Positions 15,753 to 25,500 of a DNA stretch of 64,000 nt are shown here, piece after piece. Source of the DNA: Novosphingobium sp. CF614 (GTDB lineage Bacteria > Pseudomonadota > Alphaproteobacteria > Sphingomonadales > Sphingomonadaceae); the NCBI RefSeq assembly GCF_900113255.1, contig NZ_FOOR01000006.1:1-64000 (forward strand). Reading direction: 5' to 3'. The first letter of the stretch is position 1. Each line of letters opens with the position of its first letter. The position numbers and the translations under genes were made by a program. The notes under the pieces were generated by a model that had not been told where the DNA came from, ran no database searches, and saw nothing but the letters and a program-made list of their open reading frames with translations.

Positions 15753-17335
15753 TCGGCGTACTGCAAGGCTGGGTCATCCGTCGGGCCCGGCCGGCGGCGG
15801 TGCGCCAGCATATGCCAAAGCGTCCAGGTTCCGCCCAGCAGCATGGCGAAATCGAGAGCCATCGTCGCGGGTTGACCGGCCGCGATTGCCGCCGGCCAGC
15901 CCGGTCCGCCGCCGGCTAGCCGGACAATCGGCAGCGCCATGAGCAGTACGCCAATCGAGATCTGAAGCATGCGCGCCAGCAGGGCATGGGTCGGGACCAT
16001 GATGCCCGCCAGGATCGCCGCTCCGGATGCGGCCAGGAAGGCGGCGGGCGTCCAGAACACCGCCGAGCCGAGAGGCATGGAGAGGAGGAACGCCGCTGCG
16101 GCGACGAGCAAGGCCAAAGGCAGGCCGAACCCGACGACCGTCACTGCCCGTTCGAGCCAGTCCAGCGAGCGCTGCCGCTCGCGGCGTCGCGCCAGCCAGA
16201 GCCGGATGCCGGTCAAAGTGACGTAGCACATCGCGAAACCCAGGCTGAACCAGACGGCCTTCGACAGCATTCCGGCAAAATTGCCGAAATGCAGCGGAGC
16301 CATGATCGCTGCCAGCGTGCCGCCTGCCGAAGGCCGGCTGCCGATCAACGGTTTCGTCCGATCGAAAGTCGCGGTGGCTCCATGATAGACCAGCGTCACA
16401 GGCTCGATATCGCCCGATTTCGGCGAATGAAAGGTGGTGACGGCGGAGTCTGCCCGGCCGAAATGCTCGATCGTCATGAACGTGGGCGGGGCTCCGGTGC
16501 GACCGATTGCATCAGCGGCGATGCGGTCTAGGTTGCCGATCGGTTGCGATCGCGGATCGGGCGTGCCGGGATGGCCGAAGACCGCTTCGCTGAACGCCTG
16601 CTGGTCGCCGCCGAATGCCGCCATCGCGACGATCGGGACGCCGACAGTGCCGAAGAACGAGAAGAAGCTGCCGGTGAAGGCAAGGACGAAGGCGAACGGC
16701 AGGCTCCACGTACCGGCCACGCTGTGACGATCGCGGTCGACCAGCACCGGACTGGCTTTGCGCCGCAGCGTGAAGATGTCCTTGAACAGGTGCCGATGGA
16801 TCAGCAGGCCCGACAGGGCGGCCGTCAACATGGCCAGCCCCATGATGCCGGTGAGCAGCAGCCCCCAGGGGTCGGGTACATGCAGGCGGACATGGGTATC
16901 GACCAGGAAGCTGCTCAGCGCATCGTCGTTGCGCGGGCCGAACACCTCTTTGCCGGTGCCGTGCTGTTCGTCGGCGACGCGTCCCTCACGATCGAGCTGA
17001 TAGTAGACGCCGCGATTTATCAGTTCGCCGTTCGGCGCGATCTCGTGGCGGTGGAAGAAGACGCCGAGATTGTGATCGCCGATCTCGAAGATGTCGACAT
17101 CGTCCTGAAACTCCCGAGGGGTGCGGGCGGCGAGCTGGCGTAGCGATCGGTCGATAGGCCTTTGGAAGGCCGAACGCGTCTCGACATGTCCCGCGGACCA
17201 GGCACCGATTTCCTCCGCGAAGACTGCCGCCATGCCGGTTATCACCACGGCGTAGAGCACCAGGCCGAGCAGAATGCCCGACCAGCCGTGGATCGCGACC
17301 ATCAGCTTGGTCTCATCCTTGGGAAGATGGATCAT
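15749..17335 (-). CDS. PepSY-associated membrane protein (iron uptake)
   Basis: 528 residues. The start (MVAIHGWSGILLGLVLYAVV) and repeated long hydrophobic stretches near residues 15-40, 155-180, 210-240 and at the C-terminus match the PepSY_TM family, inner-membrane proteins found beside TonB-dependent siderophore receptors and thought to reduce or release iron from siderophores. Coupled by ATGA to both neighbours: the 104-residue gene before it and the 90-residue gene after it. Divergent from the receptor across a Fur-like box. Confidence 0.87.
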   Translation of the reverse strand: MIHLPKDETKLMVAIHGWSGILLGLVLYAVVITGMAAVFAEEIGAWSAGHVETRSAFQRPIDRSLRQLAARTPREFQDDVDIFEIGDHNLGVFFHRHEIAPNGELINRGVYYQLDREGRVADEQHGTGKEVFGPRNDDALSSFLVDTHVRLHVPDPWGLLLTGIMGLAMLTAALSGLLIHRHLFKDIFTLRRKASPVLVDRDRHSVAGTWSLPFAFVLAFTGSFFSFFGTVGVPIVAMAAFGGDQQAFSEAVFGHPGTPDPRSQPIGNLDRIAADAIGRTGAPPTFMTIEHFGRADSAVTTFHSPKSGDIEPVTLVYHGATATFDRTKPLIGSRPSAGGTLAAIMAPLHFGNFAGMLSKAVWFSLGFAMCYVTLTGIRLWLARRRERQRSLDWLERAVTVVGFGLPLALLVAAAAFLLSMPLGSAVFWTPAAFLAASGAAILAGIMVPTHALLARMLQISIGVLLMALPIVRLAGGGPGWPAAIAAGQPATMALDFAMLLGGTWTLWHMLAHRRRPGPTDDPALQYAE

Positions 17336-17646
17336 TCGTGAGCCTCGCTGGCGGATGTTGCGGGGGAGGGCCGATCAAGGAACTGGTGCGCGAGCAGGGC
17401 GGTGTGCAGTGCGAGCAGGCCCAGGGCCACTCCCGCAACCCGGCCCAGTCTCGCATCGAGGCAGGCATGGAAAAACAGCCCGGCCCAGATCAGGGGGGCG
17501 AGGACGAGCGGCAGGACCAGGTTATCGATCCCGGCGGTGCCGCGCGGCACCCACAAGGTCATCCCCGCCATAATCACGAGCGCGATGATCGCGGCCCCCG
17601 GACCGGCGAAGCCGATCCTGGTCCATTTGCGCGCCATGGGTGACAT
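17332..17646 (-). CDS. small membrane protein, first gene of the PepSY operon
   Basis: About 104 residues (start MSPMARKWTR at 17646; MARKWTR at 17637 is equally possible because no strong ribosome site decides). Three hydrophobic stretches (AAIIALVIMAGMTLWV, LVLPLVLAPLIWAGLFFHA, GVALGLLALHTALLAHQF) resemble small integral membrane proteins (DUF3649/DUF3325-like) of iron-uptake operons. Its stop overlaps the PepSY start (ATGA). It faces the receptor gene across about 160 bases containing a Fur-like box. Confidence 0.65.
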   Translation of the reverse strand: MSPMARKWTRIGFAGPGAAIIALVIMAGMTLWVPRGTAGIDNLVLPLVLAPLIWAGLFFHACLDARLGRVAGVALGLLALHTALLAHQFLDRPSPATSASEAHE

Positions 17647-17728
17647 CCGCGGTTTCACAAGGGTGGGCGAAGTTCGAGGTTCATGCCCCCGGCTATACCC
17701 AGCCAAAACCACGTCCGCAAGACTTGCT

Positions 17729-17747
17729 AATGCAACTGACTCGCATT
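17729..17747. promoter_or_regulatory. Fur-like box between divergent iron genes
   Basis: AATGCAACT-G-ACTCGCATT is a 19-base 9-1-9 imperfect palindrome with 7 of 9 positions matching, as in Fur/iron-regulator sites. It lies 60-80 bases before the receptor start and between it and the divergent PepSY operon, so it could control both by iron availability. Confidence 0.6.
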
Positions 17748-17807
17748 ATTCAGCCGCTGCTTTTCAGGCGACCCCGGCGGGATCGCCCGACAACTGGGGG
17801 GACTTCC

Positions 17808-19928
17808 ATGCACCATCTGCTCTCGACCACTGCCATCTGCCTGTCGCTGACGGTCGCTCCCGCGGCTTTCGCCGAGACCGAGCAGCAGGATTCCGGCGCC
17901 ATCGTCGTGACGGCGCAGCCCTTCGTGGAAGGCGAGATCAGCAAGTTCGACACGCCGCTCATTCGCACGCCGCAAGCCATTTCGGTGGTGACGGCCGACC
18001 AAATTCGCGATCGCGGCATCACCGACCTGAACGACGCGCTGCGCAGCGTCGCGGGTGTCTCGCGCAGCAGCACTTACGGTTATTACGACGCCTATACGAT
18101 ACGCGGCTATGACACCGCTTACGACAGTCTCTATCTCGACGGACTCATCACCAGCAGCGTCGCGGGCACCAATTACGAGCTGGCCGGGCTCGAGCGCGTC
18201 GAAGTCCTCAAGGGCCCGGCATCCTCGCTCTACGGCTCGGCGCCGATCGGCGGCATCGTCAACCTCGTCACCAAGCGGCCGCAGGAGGACACGTTCCTCG
18301 TTGCGGGCGTCGCCACGGGCTCCTACGATCTCGTCGAGGGCAGGGTCGACGCCAACATGCCGCTGGACAAGCATGGCCGCTTTCTCTTCCGGCTCAATGC
18401 GCTCTACAGCGACCAGGACGATTTCGTGGCACATGCCGGCAAGAACCGGCTGTTCGTTGCTCCCGCGCTGACGGTGGTCATCGGAGAGAACACGCACCTG
18501 ACCGTGCTCGGCCGCTGGCAGCGCGATCATGACAACCCCTGGTCGCCGCTGCCCGCCGAAGGCACCGTGCTGCCCAACGCCAATGGACCGATCCCTTATG
18601 CGTTTCCGATCAACTATATCGGCGACCAGAAGGTGGTGAACAACCAGGACTACAAGTCGATCGGCTACATCTTCGACCATGATTTCACCGATTCGATCCG
18701 CTTCACGCAGACATTGCGCTACACCCATGCCGAAACCTTCTGGAACAACTGGGTGTTCGCCGATGCCTTCGTCGACAGTGGCTATATCGACGGCGTGCAG
18801 CAGGGCCACATCTTCGGCATCGACCTGTATGGGCCGTTCTACCAGACCGACAAAGCCTTCGGGGTGGACAGCCGCGTCTCCGCCAAGCTGGACACCGGCC
18901 CGTTCAGCCATCAGATCTTGGTCGGCTATGACTATCGCCAGCTTCGCAGCGCGGCGCACGAGGATGGCGGCAACTATGATGTCACGGTCAATACCCTCGA
19001 CTATCTCGATCCCGATTATACCAGGCCGCTGATCCACGATCCGATCTTCGCCTATTCCTCCGACAGCAAGAGCCATCAGTCCGGCGTCTATGTCCAGGAC
19101 CAGATCGGCCTGGGCGACAAGCTGTTCATCACTGCCGGTGGTCGCTGGGACTGGCTCGTCACCAACGGCAAGAAGGATAACGACTTTTCGCCGCGCATCG
19201 GTGCCAACTACCTCATTACGCCCCAGGTGGCGCTCTATGCCAGCTGGTCGCGCTCGTTCTCGCCGCAGTTCGGCTGGATGGAATCGTTCGACGGCACCGC
19301 GCTTCCCAATGGCCGCGGCAAGAACATCGAAGCCGGCCTCAAGGTCAATGTCGGCGGCTTTTCGGCGACTGCATCGGTGTTCCAGCTGACGCGCACCAAC
19401 GTGCCAACGGCCGATCCACTGCACGCGGGTTACTACGTGGTGACGGGCGAGCAGCGCAGTCGAGGCTTCGAGATGGAGGCCGCGTGGTCGCCGGCGCGCG
19501 GCGCCAACCTGTCACTCGCCTATACCTATATCGACGCCAAGATCACCAGGGACAACGACATTCCTTCGGGCACGCGGCTCGGTAACGTCCCGCACCACAA
19601 CCTCTACGTGCGCGGCGAGTACGAGTTGCAGGCGGGCGCGCTGAAGGGGCTCGGGGCCAGCCTGGCGCTGCTGTGGAACAGCGACAAGGTGGGCGACACG
19701 TCGTCATTCTATGACGCTGACGGCGACGGAACGAACGACGCGGCCTTCCGGCTTCCCGGCTACGTGATCGTCGATGCCGGAATCTTCTACCGGCTCGCCG
19801 ATTGGCGAGTGGCAGTGAACATCGATAACCTTTTCGACAAGCACTATTACCCCGAAGCAAGCTACTACACGCGCGTTGCCATCGGCGAACCACGCAGCTG
19901 GCGCCTCTCGCTCTCGCGGCGGTTTTGA
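17808..19928 (+). CDS. TonB-dependent siderophore receptor
   Basis: 706 residues with signal peptide (HHLLSTTAICLSLTVAPAAF) and a plug domain: TPQAISVVTADQIRDRGITD, then RSVAGVSRSS, YTIRGYD and GLERVEVLKGPASSLYGSA. The remainder is a 22-stranded barrel pattern ending LSLSRRF with a terminal aromatic. The ATG at 17808 is chosen because it directly begins the signal peptide. It imports ferric siderophores, ligand unknown. Divergent from a PepSY operon with a Fur-like box between them, consistent with iron-repressed uptake. Confidence 0.93.
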   Translation: MHHLLSTTAICLSLTVAPAAFAETEQQDSGAIVVTAQPFVEGEISKFDTPLIRTPQAISVVTADQIRDRGITDLNDALRSVAGVSRSSTYGYYDAYTIRGYDTAYDSLYLDGLITSSVAGTNYELAGLERVEVLKGPASSLYGSAPIGGIVNLVTKRPQEDTFLVAGVATGSYDLVEGRVDANMPLDKHGRFLFRLNALYSDQDDFVAHAGKNRLFVAPALTVVIGENTHLTVLGRWQRDHDNPWSPLPAEGTVLPNANGPIPYAFPINYIGDQKVVNNQDYKSIGYIFDHDFTDSIRFTQTLRYTHAETFWNNWVFADAFVDSGYIDGVQQGHIFGIDLYGPFYQTDKAFGVDSRVSAKLDTGPFSHQILVGYDYRQLRSAAHEDGGNYDVTVNTLDYLDPDYTRPLIHDPIFAYSSDSKSHQSGVYVQDQIGLGDKLFITAGGRWDWLVTNGKKDNDFSPRIGANYLITPQVALYASWSRSFSPQFGWMESFDGTALPNGRGKNIEAGLKVNVGGFSATASVFQLTRTNVPTADPLHAGYYVVTGEQRSRGFEMEAAWSPARGANLSLAYTYIDAKITRDNDIPSGTRLGNVPHHNLYVRGEYELQAGALKGLGASLALLWNSDKVGDTSSFYDADGDGTNDAAFRLPGYVIVDAGIFYRLADWRVAVNIDNLFDKHYYPEASYYTRVAIGEPRSWRLSLSRRF

Positions 19929-20023
19929 GCGGCGGCGCCGTCCAGGAACCAGCAGTGGGCGCCGCTGGGCCGCAAGGAGATATGGCCCGTGCACGTCGCT
20001 GACCTTGGCGCCGTGCCAGCGTC

Positions 20024-20044
20024 CCTTCGGCTGGCTCAGGACGA
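20024..20044. repeat. short interspersed repeat-like sequence
   Basis: A 21-base segment CCTTCGGCTGGCTCAGGACG plus A resembles, from memory, a motif scattered between sphingomonad genes (a TCGTCCTGAGC...CGAAGG type). It lies in the 193-base gap after the receptor gene, which otherwise holds no gene. Only one copy is seen here. Confidence 0.35.
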
Positions 20045-20121
20045 GGTGGTCTTGATTCGGATTTCGCCTCCTTCGCGACAGTCGATTTTCACCGGTGCAT
20101 GGACTATCGCGGAGGGAGTGA

Positions 20122-20197
20122 TGGTGCCCGGGGACGGAATCGAACCGCCGACACCATGATTTTCAGTCATGTGCTCTACCAACTGAGCTACCCGGGC
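20122..20197 (-). tRNA. tRNA-Phe (GAA)
   Basis: 76-nt tRNA with encoded CCA at 20124-20122. Acceptor GCCCGGG pairs with CCCGGGC, D-arm AGCTCAGTTGGTAGAGC, anticodon loop CTGAAAA with GAA in the middle, and T-loop GGTTCGATTCC. It decodes UUC/UUU. Confidence 0.96.
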
Positions 20198-20308
20198 GTC
20201 GCGTCGGCGGCGGTCCCTGGGGGGGACCGGCGAGCGGTTGGTGGCGGGCCTATGGCGAAGCGTGCGGGCCTTGGCAACCCCTTAATCGCCTTCCGACCGG
20301 GACAAAAA

Positions 20309-20476
20309 TCAGTCCTCTTCAGGAACCTCCGGAAAGCTGGGCGGGCCGGGCAGGGTGTATCCATCGTCCAGCCATCGCAGGAGATCGCGGTCGCGGCAGC
20401 GCTTTGAGCAGAACGGGGTATGTTCGGCGCTGCGCGGTTTGCCGCAGAGGGGGCATTTTCTTCCGGAACGGGTCAT
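20309..20476 (-). CDS. yacG: DNA gyrase inhibitor YacG
   Basis: 55 residues with the zinc site CPLCGKP (C8, C11) and [11 protein letters not shown] (C23, C27), the YacG signature, followed by [12 protein letters not shown]. The ATG at 20476 overlaps the RNase stop (ATGA). YacG binds GyrB and inhibits DNA gyrase in the bacteria studied. It ends the infA-maf-RNase-yacG set. Confidence 0.93.
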   Translation of the reverse strand: MTRSGRKCPLCGKPRSAEHTPFCSKRCRDRDLLRWLDDGYTLPGPPSFPEVPEED

Positions 20477-21447
20477 GGTGCGATGGCCTGCGCGAATCCG
20501 CCGCCAAGTGCAAGGCCGCGATCCTCGCGCCATCGCAGTACGCGGCCGGTACGGCGGGCGAGTTCGGCTTCCCATTCCGGGGCGAGCGCCGCCAGCACCG
20601 CCGGGTGCGCGGTGAGCAGCAGGGCACCGGGTTCGCGAACGCGTTCCGCCTGGCGCAAAAGCAGGCGCGCGGCGGCGGCGGCCGGGTCCGTGCGGACGCG
20701 TTGCAGGATCGACGGCCGTTCCAGCCGGGCCACCAGCTGGACGAAGCCGAATCCGTTCATGGCCGTGCGCTGGTGCGGCCAGGGGCCCAGCGCGGCAGCC
20801 AGCGCCTCGTCCACCGTGCGCCGGTCTTCCTTGCGTTCCAGCGTCGGAAAATCGATGCCGATCGAACCGGCAAGGTCGAACCGGGCGATGGCGGAGGCGA
20901 TCGCGGGAACGGCGGCAAGCGCCAGGACGCGCGGGGGCGGGGTGCCGTCGATATCGATCAATGTCATCGCCGGAGTCGGCGTGACGACGAGCATCCCCCC
21001 CTCGAAAGCGACCACACCGTCGAGCGCTTCGGCGATGATGTCCGGCCAAGGGTCATCGGGAAAGCGCCGGAGGGTTCGAACCGGCAGGCCTTGCGCGCGC
21101 AGGGATTCGCCCAGCGACGGCGCCGGGCGCGGGGGCAGGTCGCAAGGGCGTGCCTGCGCGCGCTTGTAGCGTCCGGTTTCGGCCATTGCGGCGCGCGTGA
21201 CCTGGACACGCACCGGCGCGCCTTCGCTGGCGGGCGCGGGCAAGCCGTCCACCAATGCCTCTTCGCCGGACGTGAAGCGAACCGTGCCGCGCGGCGATCC
21301 GGCGCGGCGGGAGACCAGCACCGCGTCCGCGACTTCGCCCGCGGCGAGCCGGCCCGGCCATTGCAGCCGGGCGGCGAGCACTTCGGCGCCGTCGACCAGG
21401 ATCGCGCGGCTCTCCGCGATGCCTTTCTCGACGAGCCACTCGCGCAT
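20473..21447 (-). CDS. compact RNase E/G-type endoribonuclease
   Basis: 324 residues. The catalytic DNase-I-like part carries [13 protein letters not shown] and [20 protein letters not shown], with the two metal-binding Asp residues that correspond to E. coli RNase E D303 and D346. The N-terminal S1-like portion is short and degenerate, and the zinc-link (CPxCxG) and C-terminal scaffold are missing, so it is well under the usual size. Start ATG 21447 is chosen since a TTG at 21462 would overlap maf. It likely cleaves single-stranded RNA; oligomerisation is uncertain. Coupled to yacG. Confidence 0.82.
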   Translation of the reverse strand: MREWLVEKGIAESRAILVDGAEVLAARLQWPGRLAAGEVADAVLVSRRAGSPRGTVRFTSGEEALVDGLPAPASEGAPVRVQVTRAAMAETGRYKRAQARPCDLPPRPAPSLGESLRAQGLPVRTLRRFPDDPWPDIIAEALDGVVAFEGGMLVVTPTPAMTLIDIDGTPPPRVLALAAVPAIASAIARFDLAGSIGIDFPTLERKEDRRTVDEALAAALGPWPHQRTAMNGFGFVQLVARLERPSILQRVRTDPAAAAARLLLRQAERVREPGALLLTAHPAVLAALAPEWEAELARRTGRVLRWREDRGLALGGGFAQAIAP

Positions 21448-21454
21448 GCCGCGC

Positions 21455-22060
21455 TCAGGCAATCGCGAAGCCGGCCGCCTTGAGCAGGGCCCGCGTTTCG
21501 AACAGGGGAAGCCCGACGACGCCCGAATGGCTGCCGGAAATCCAGGCGATCAGGCCTTCGGCGCTGCCCTGGATGGCATAGCCGCCCGCCTTGCCGTCCC
21601 ATTCGCCGCCGGCGATGTAGCCATCGATCTCGCCGCGCGAGAGCGGCTTGAAGCGGACCACGGTTTCCGACAGGCGTTCGCGCAGCGAGCCATCGGGCGC
21701 GCGCAGGGCTATCGCCGAGAGAACGCGGTGGCGGCGGCCTGAAAGCAGCGCCAGGCAGGCGCGCGCGGTGGCCTGGTCCTCGGCCTTGGGCAGGATACGC
21801 CGGCCGCAGGCGACGACCGTGTCTCCCGCAAGCACGAATGCGCCCGCCGCATGCACGGCAAGCGCCTTTTCGCGGGCCATGCGCCGGGCATAGTCTTGCG
21901 GGAGTTCGCGCGGGGCCGGCGTCTCGTCGATATCGGCGGACTGGATCGCCGCCGGGATCAGGCCCAGGCGCAGCAGCAGTTCGCGGCGGCGGGGACTGGC
22001 CGAGGCCAGGACCAGCGGGGGCGCGGCGCTGTCGGCTGTCTCGTCCCCGGCCAGGGGCAA
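21455..22060 (-). CDS. maf: Maf family nucleotide pyrophosphatase
   Basis: About 201 residues. [14 protein letters not shown] is the Maf signature, followed by [20 protein letters not shown] and [20 protein letters not shown]. Maf proteins hydrolyse non-canonical and some canonical NTPs (dTTP/UTP) and have been linked to cell-division control. No ATG lies downstream of the infA stop; TTG at 22060 is the probable start, five bases after infA. Part of the infA-maf-RNase-yacG operon. Confidence 0.88.
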   Translation of the reverse strand: MPLAGDETADSAAPPLVLASASPRRRELLLRLGLIPAAIQSADIDETPAPRELPQDYARRMAREKALAVHAAGAFVLAGDTVVACGRRILPKAEDQATARACLALLSGRRHRVLSAIALRAPDGSLRERLSETVVRFKPLSRGEIDGYIAGGEWDGKAGGYAIQGSAEGLIAWISGSHSGVVGLPLFETRALLKAAGFAIA

Positions 22061-22064
22061 GGTT

Positions 22065-22310
22065 TCAGTACTGACCGGGGCCACCGCGACCGGGCATGAA
22101 ACGGTAGGTGATGCGGCCCTTGGTGAGATCGTAGGGAGTAAGCTCGACAAGCACTTCATCGCCCACTAGCACGCGGATGCGGTTCTTGCGCATCTTGCCC
22201 GCCGTGTGGCCGAGGATCTCGTGGCCGTTTTCCAGCTCGACGCGGAACATTGCGTTGGGCAGGAGCTCGACCACCTTTCCGCGCATTTCGAGGAGTTCTT
22301 CTTTCGCCAT
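22065..22310 (-). CDS. infA: translation initiation factor IF-1
   Basis: 81 residues: [40 protein letters not shown] and [16 protein letters not shown] match canonical 72-residue IF-1, with a short Gly-rich tail ([10 protein letters not shown]). It occupies the A site during initiation. It leads the maf-RNase-yacG operon and is probably the housekeeping copy; the paralogue at 1287-1556 is more divergent. Confidence 0.95.
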   Translation of the reverse strand: MAKEELLEMRGKVVELLPNAMFRVELENGHEILGHTAGKMRKNRIRVLVGDEVLVELTPYDLTKGRITYRFMPGRGGPGQY

Positions 22311-22522
22311 CGGCGATCAGTATCCGTTGTTCTGAAGTGTCATCGCGGCGCGACATAGCCATGGCGCGGCGAAAAGGGAAGACTTGGCGGTTCATCGCCG
22401 CGCAAGATCCTTGCGACAAAATGTTACCCCGTGCCCGCTTGTCCGGAGCAGGGACGGACGGCATCAGCGGGAGTGGGACGGGACATCGATAAGCACGGCG
22501 ACTATCTTGGCGGAGATTCTGT

Positions 22523-25500
22523 TTGCGTTCCCTTCCCCTCATCAGCCTGGTCTTTTGTCTGTCTGCGCCCGCCGCGGCCCTGGCCGAGGGCGTGAACGAG
22601 GATGTGGCCGCGCCGACCGCCAAGGAGAAACAGGAAGATTCGGAAGAACCGCTGGAGGTTCACGGCAACGAAATCCTGGTGCTGGCGCCGCGCATTCGCG
22701 GCCAGCTTAATGTGCCGCAGCAGCCGATCGAGGTCTTCACCGAGGAGGATATTTCCGCCTACGGCGTGAACTCGATCGAAGAACTGCTCGACGCGATCTC
22801 ACCGCAGACCGCAAGCGGGCGAGGGCGCGGGGACGGGCGGCCGGTGATGCTGCTCAACGGCCAGCGGATCACCAGCTTTCGGGAGATGCGCAATATCCCG
22901 CCCGAAGCGATCCGGCGCCTGGAGATCCTGCCCGAGGAAGTTGCGCTGCGTTTCGGCTACGCGGCGAACCAGCGCGTGGTGAACATCATCCTCAAGGACC
23001 AGTTCGCGGCGGTGACCGGATCGGGCGAATACAATCGCCCGACGCGCGGCGGCTATGACAACTACGAACTGGAAACCGGGCTGTTCAAGGTCGCCGGGCC
23101 GCGCCGCTACAACTTTTCGGCCAAGCTCGACGAAACGTCGATGCTGACCGAAGCCGAACGCGGCGTGCGGCAGGAAGATTCGGACACGCCGACAGTGGCC
23201 GGGGATCCGGATCCGGCCCGCTACCGCAGCCTGGCCGCCGCCGATCATGAACTCACGCTGGAGGGGACGATGACCCAGGGGCTGGGCGAAAACGGCCTTG
23301 GCGGCTCCATCACCGCCAGCGGCGGGTACACGCATACCCAGACCACCTCGCTTTCCGGCCTCGACACGGTGACGCTGAGCCATGACGGCGAGAGCGTGCT
23401 GCGAACTTTGCCCGGTCCCCTAACTACCCGCGCCGTGAGCGACGAGTTCGAGGCGGGTTTCGGCTATAGCAGGATGATCGGCGACTGGCAGCTCAGCACC
23501 ACCGTTGACGGCAGCTACACCGACACGGAAACCCGCGTCGACCGGCGGCGCGAAGCAAGCGCGCTGGTCGCTGCCGCCGCCGCTGGGCAGCTCGCGATCG
23601 ACGGGCCGCTGCCCTCCGTGCCGGGCGCCGGGGTGGACGTGGCGCGCAACCGGGCCCTGTCGCTGACCAGCCTGGCGACGCTTTCGGGCCGGCCTTTCCG
23701 GATGCCGGCCGGCGATGCGAACTTGACGGTGAAGGCCGGCTATGACTTCGATCGGACGCTCAGCAAGGATACCCGCAACGCCTTGGGAACCGTCAAGCTG
23801 CCGCGCGGCGACCTGCTGGGCGGGGTCAACCTGGCCTTGCCGCTGACCAGCGCGGATTTCCTCGGCGCGGTGGGCGATCTGACGCTCAATCTCAGCGGTG
23901 GGCTCGATCGCCTTTCGGACTTCGGCACGCTGAAGGACTGGAACGCGGGATTGACATGGTCTCCCACTGATACGCTGACGTTCCAGGCGAGCTACCTGGT
24001 CGACGAAGAGGCGCCCACGCTGGCGCAGCTCGGCGCGCCGACGATCCTCACCTACAATGTCGCGGTCTATGATTTCACCAAAGCGACGACGGCGCTGGTG
24101 ACGGTGACTTCGGGCGGCAATCCCGACCTCGTCCGGGAGAAGCAGCGCGACATCAAGCTTTCGGCCACCTGGAAGCTGCCGTTCCTCGATCGTTCGAACC
24201 TGATCGTGGAGTATTTCCGCAACCGTTCGACCAACGTGACCCAGTCGTTCCCGCTGCTGACGCCGGCGATCGAGGCTGCGTTTCCGGGGCGGGTGACTCG
24301 CAACGCGGACGGCGATCTCATCGCGATAGATCGCCGCGCGGTGACTTTCGACGAAGTTTCCAGTTCGCGGCTGCGCTGGGGCTTCAATCTGTCGGGCAGC
24401 CTGGGCGGCAGCGGTGGAGGGGCGGGTTTCGCGGGCGCGGCAGGCGTGGCAGGCGCGATGGGCGGCGGTTCGGCATCGCCGGGCGCGGGTTCGGTGCGCG
24501 CGGCCGAAGCGCCTGCGCAGCCGGTCACGGGTCCCCGTGGGCCGATGCCGGGTGACGGTGGTGCCGGTCAGGCCCCGGCCGCGCGGCCGGGATTCGATCC
24601 CTCGCGCTTCGAGGCGATCCGGCAGCAGCTTTGCACGCCGGCGGGCGGTGGCGGTGCGCAGCCCGATCTTTCCGGCCTGCCGGAGGGCCTGCGTGCCCGT
24701 CTCGCAGGGCCCGACGGCAAAGTCGATCCTGAAAAGCTCGCGCAGTTCAAGCAGCGCGCCTGCGCAGCCGACGGGCCAGGGCAGGGCGGTTTCGATCCGG
24801 AGCGCTTCGCCCGGATGCGCACGGCCCTCTGCGGCGAAGGAACCCCCGATCTCGCGGCGCTGCCCGAACGAATGGCCGAACGGCTGCGCGGCCCTGACGG
24901 CCAGATCGACCAGGCCCGCCTCACCGCGGTGCGCGAGCGCATGTGCGGCGCGCAGACGCCGCCGATCCCGGGCGGCGAAGCCGGCATGGCTCCCCCGCCG
25001 CCCGACCCTCGCGCCGGAATCGGCCGAGCGGACGGGGCGGCGCAGAGTGATCGCCGGGGATCCGATGGTCCGGGCATGGGCCCGGGGCCGGGTGGTGGTG
25101 GTCCGCCGATGATGGGTGGGCGCGGCGGCCGGGGCAGCCGCTGGAACCTCTCGATCTATCACACCTGGCGCTTCACCGATCGCGTGAACGTGGCGCCGGG
25201 CGTGCCGGTGCTGAACGAACTCGCGGGCGATGCCATCGCGGCGGGCGGTGTCCCGCGTCATGCGATCGAGGCCGAAGGCGGGCTGTTCAAGAACGGCTAC
25301 GGCCTGCGCCTCAAGGCGGAATGGGACGCCCCCGCCAGGGTCAACGGCACCGGCTTGCCGGGAAGCTCTGACTTGCGCTTCGGCAGCACCTTCGATGTCA
25401 GTCTTCGCCTGTTCGCGGACCTTGGGCGCAATGAGGACCTTGTTGCCAGGATGCCGTTCCTCAAGGGCTCGCGCCTGTCGTTCACGGTCGACAACCTGCT

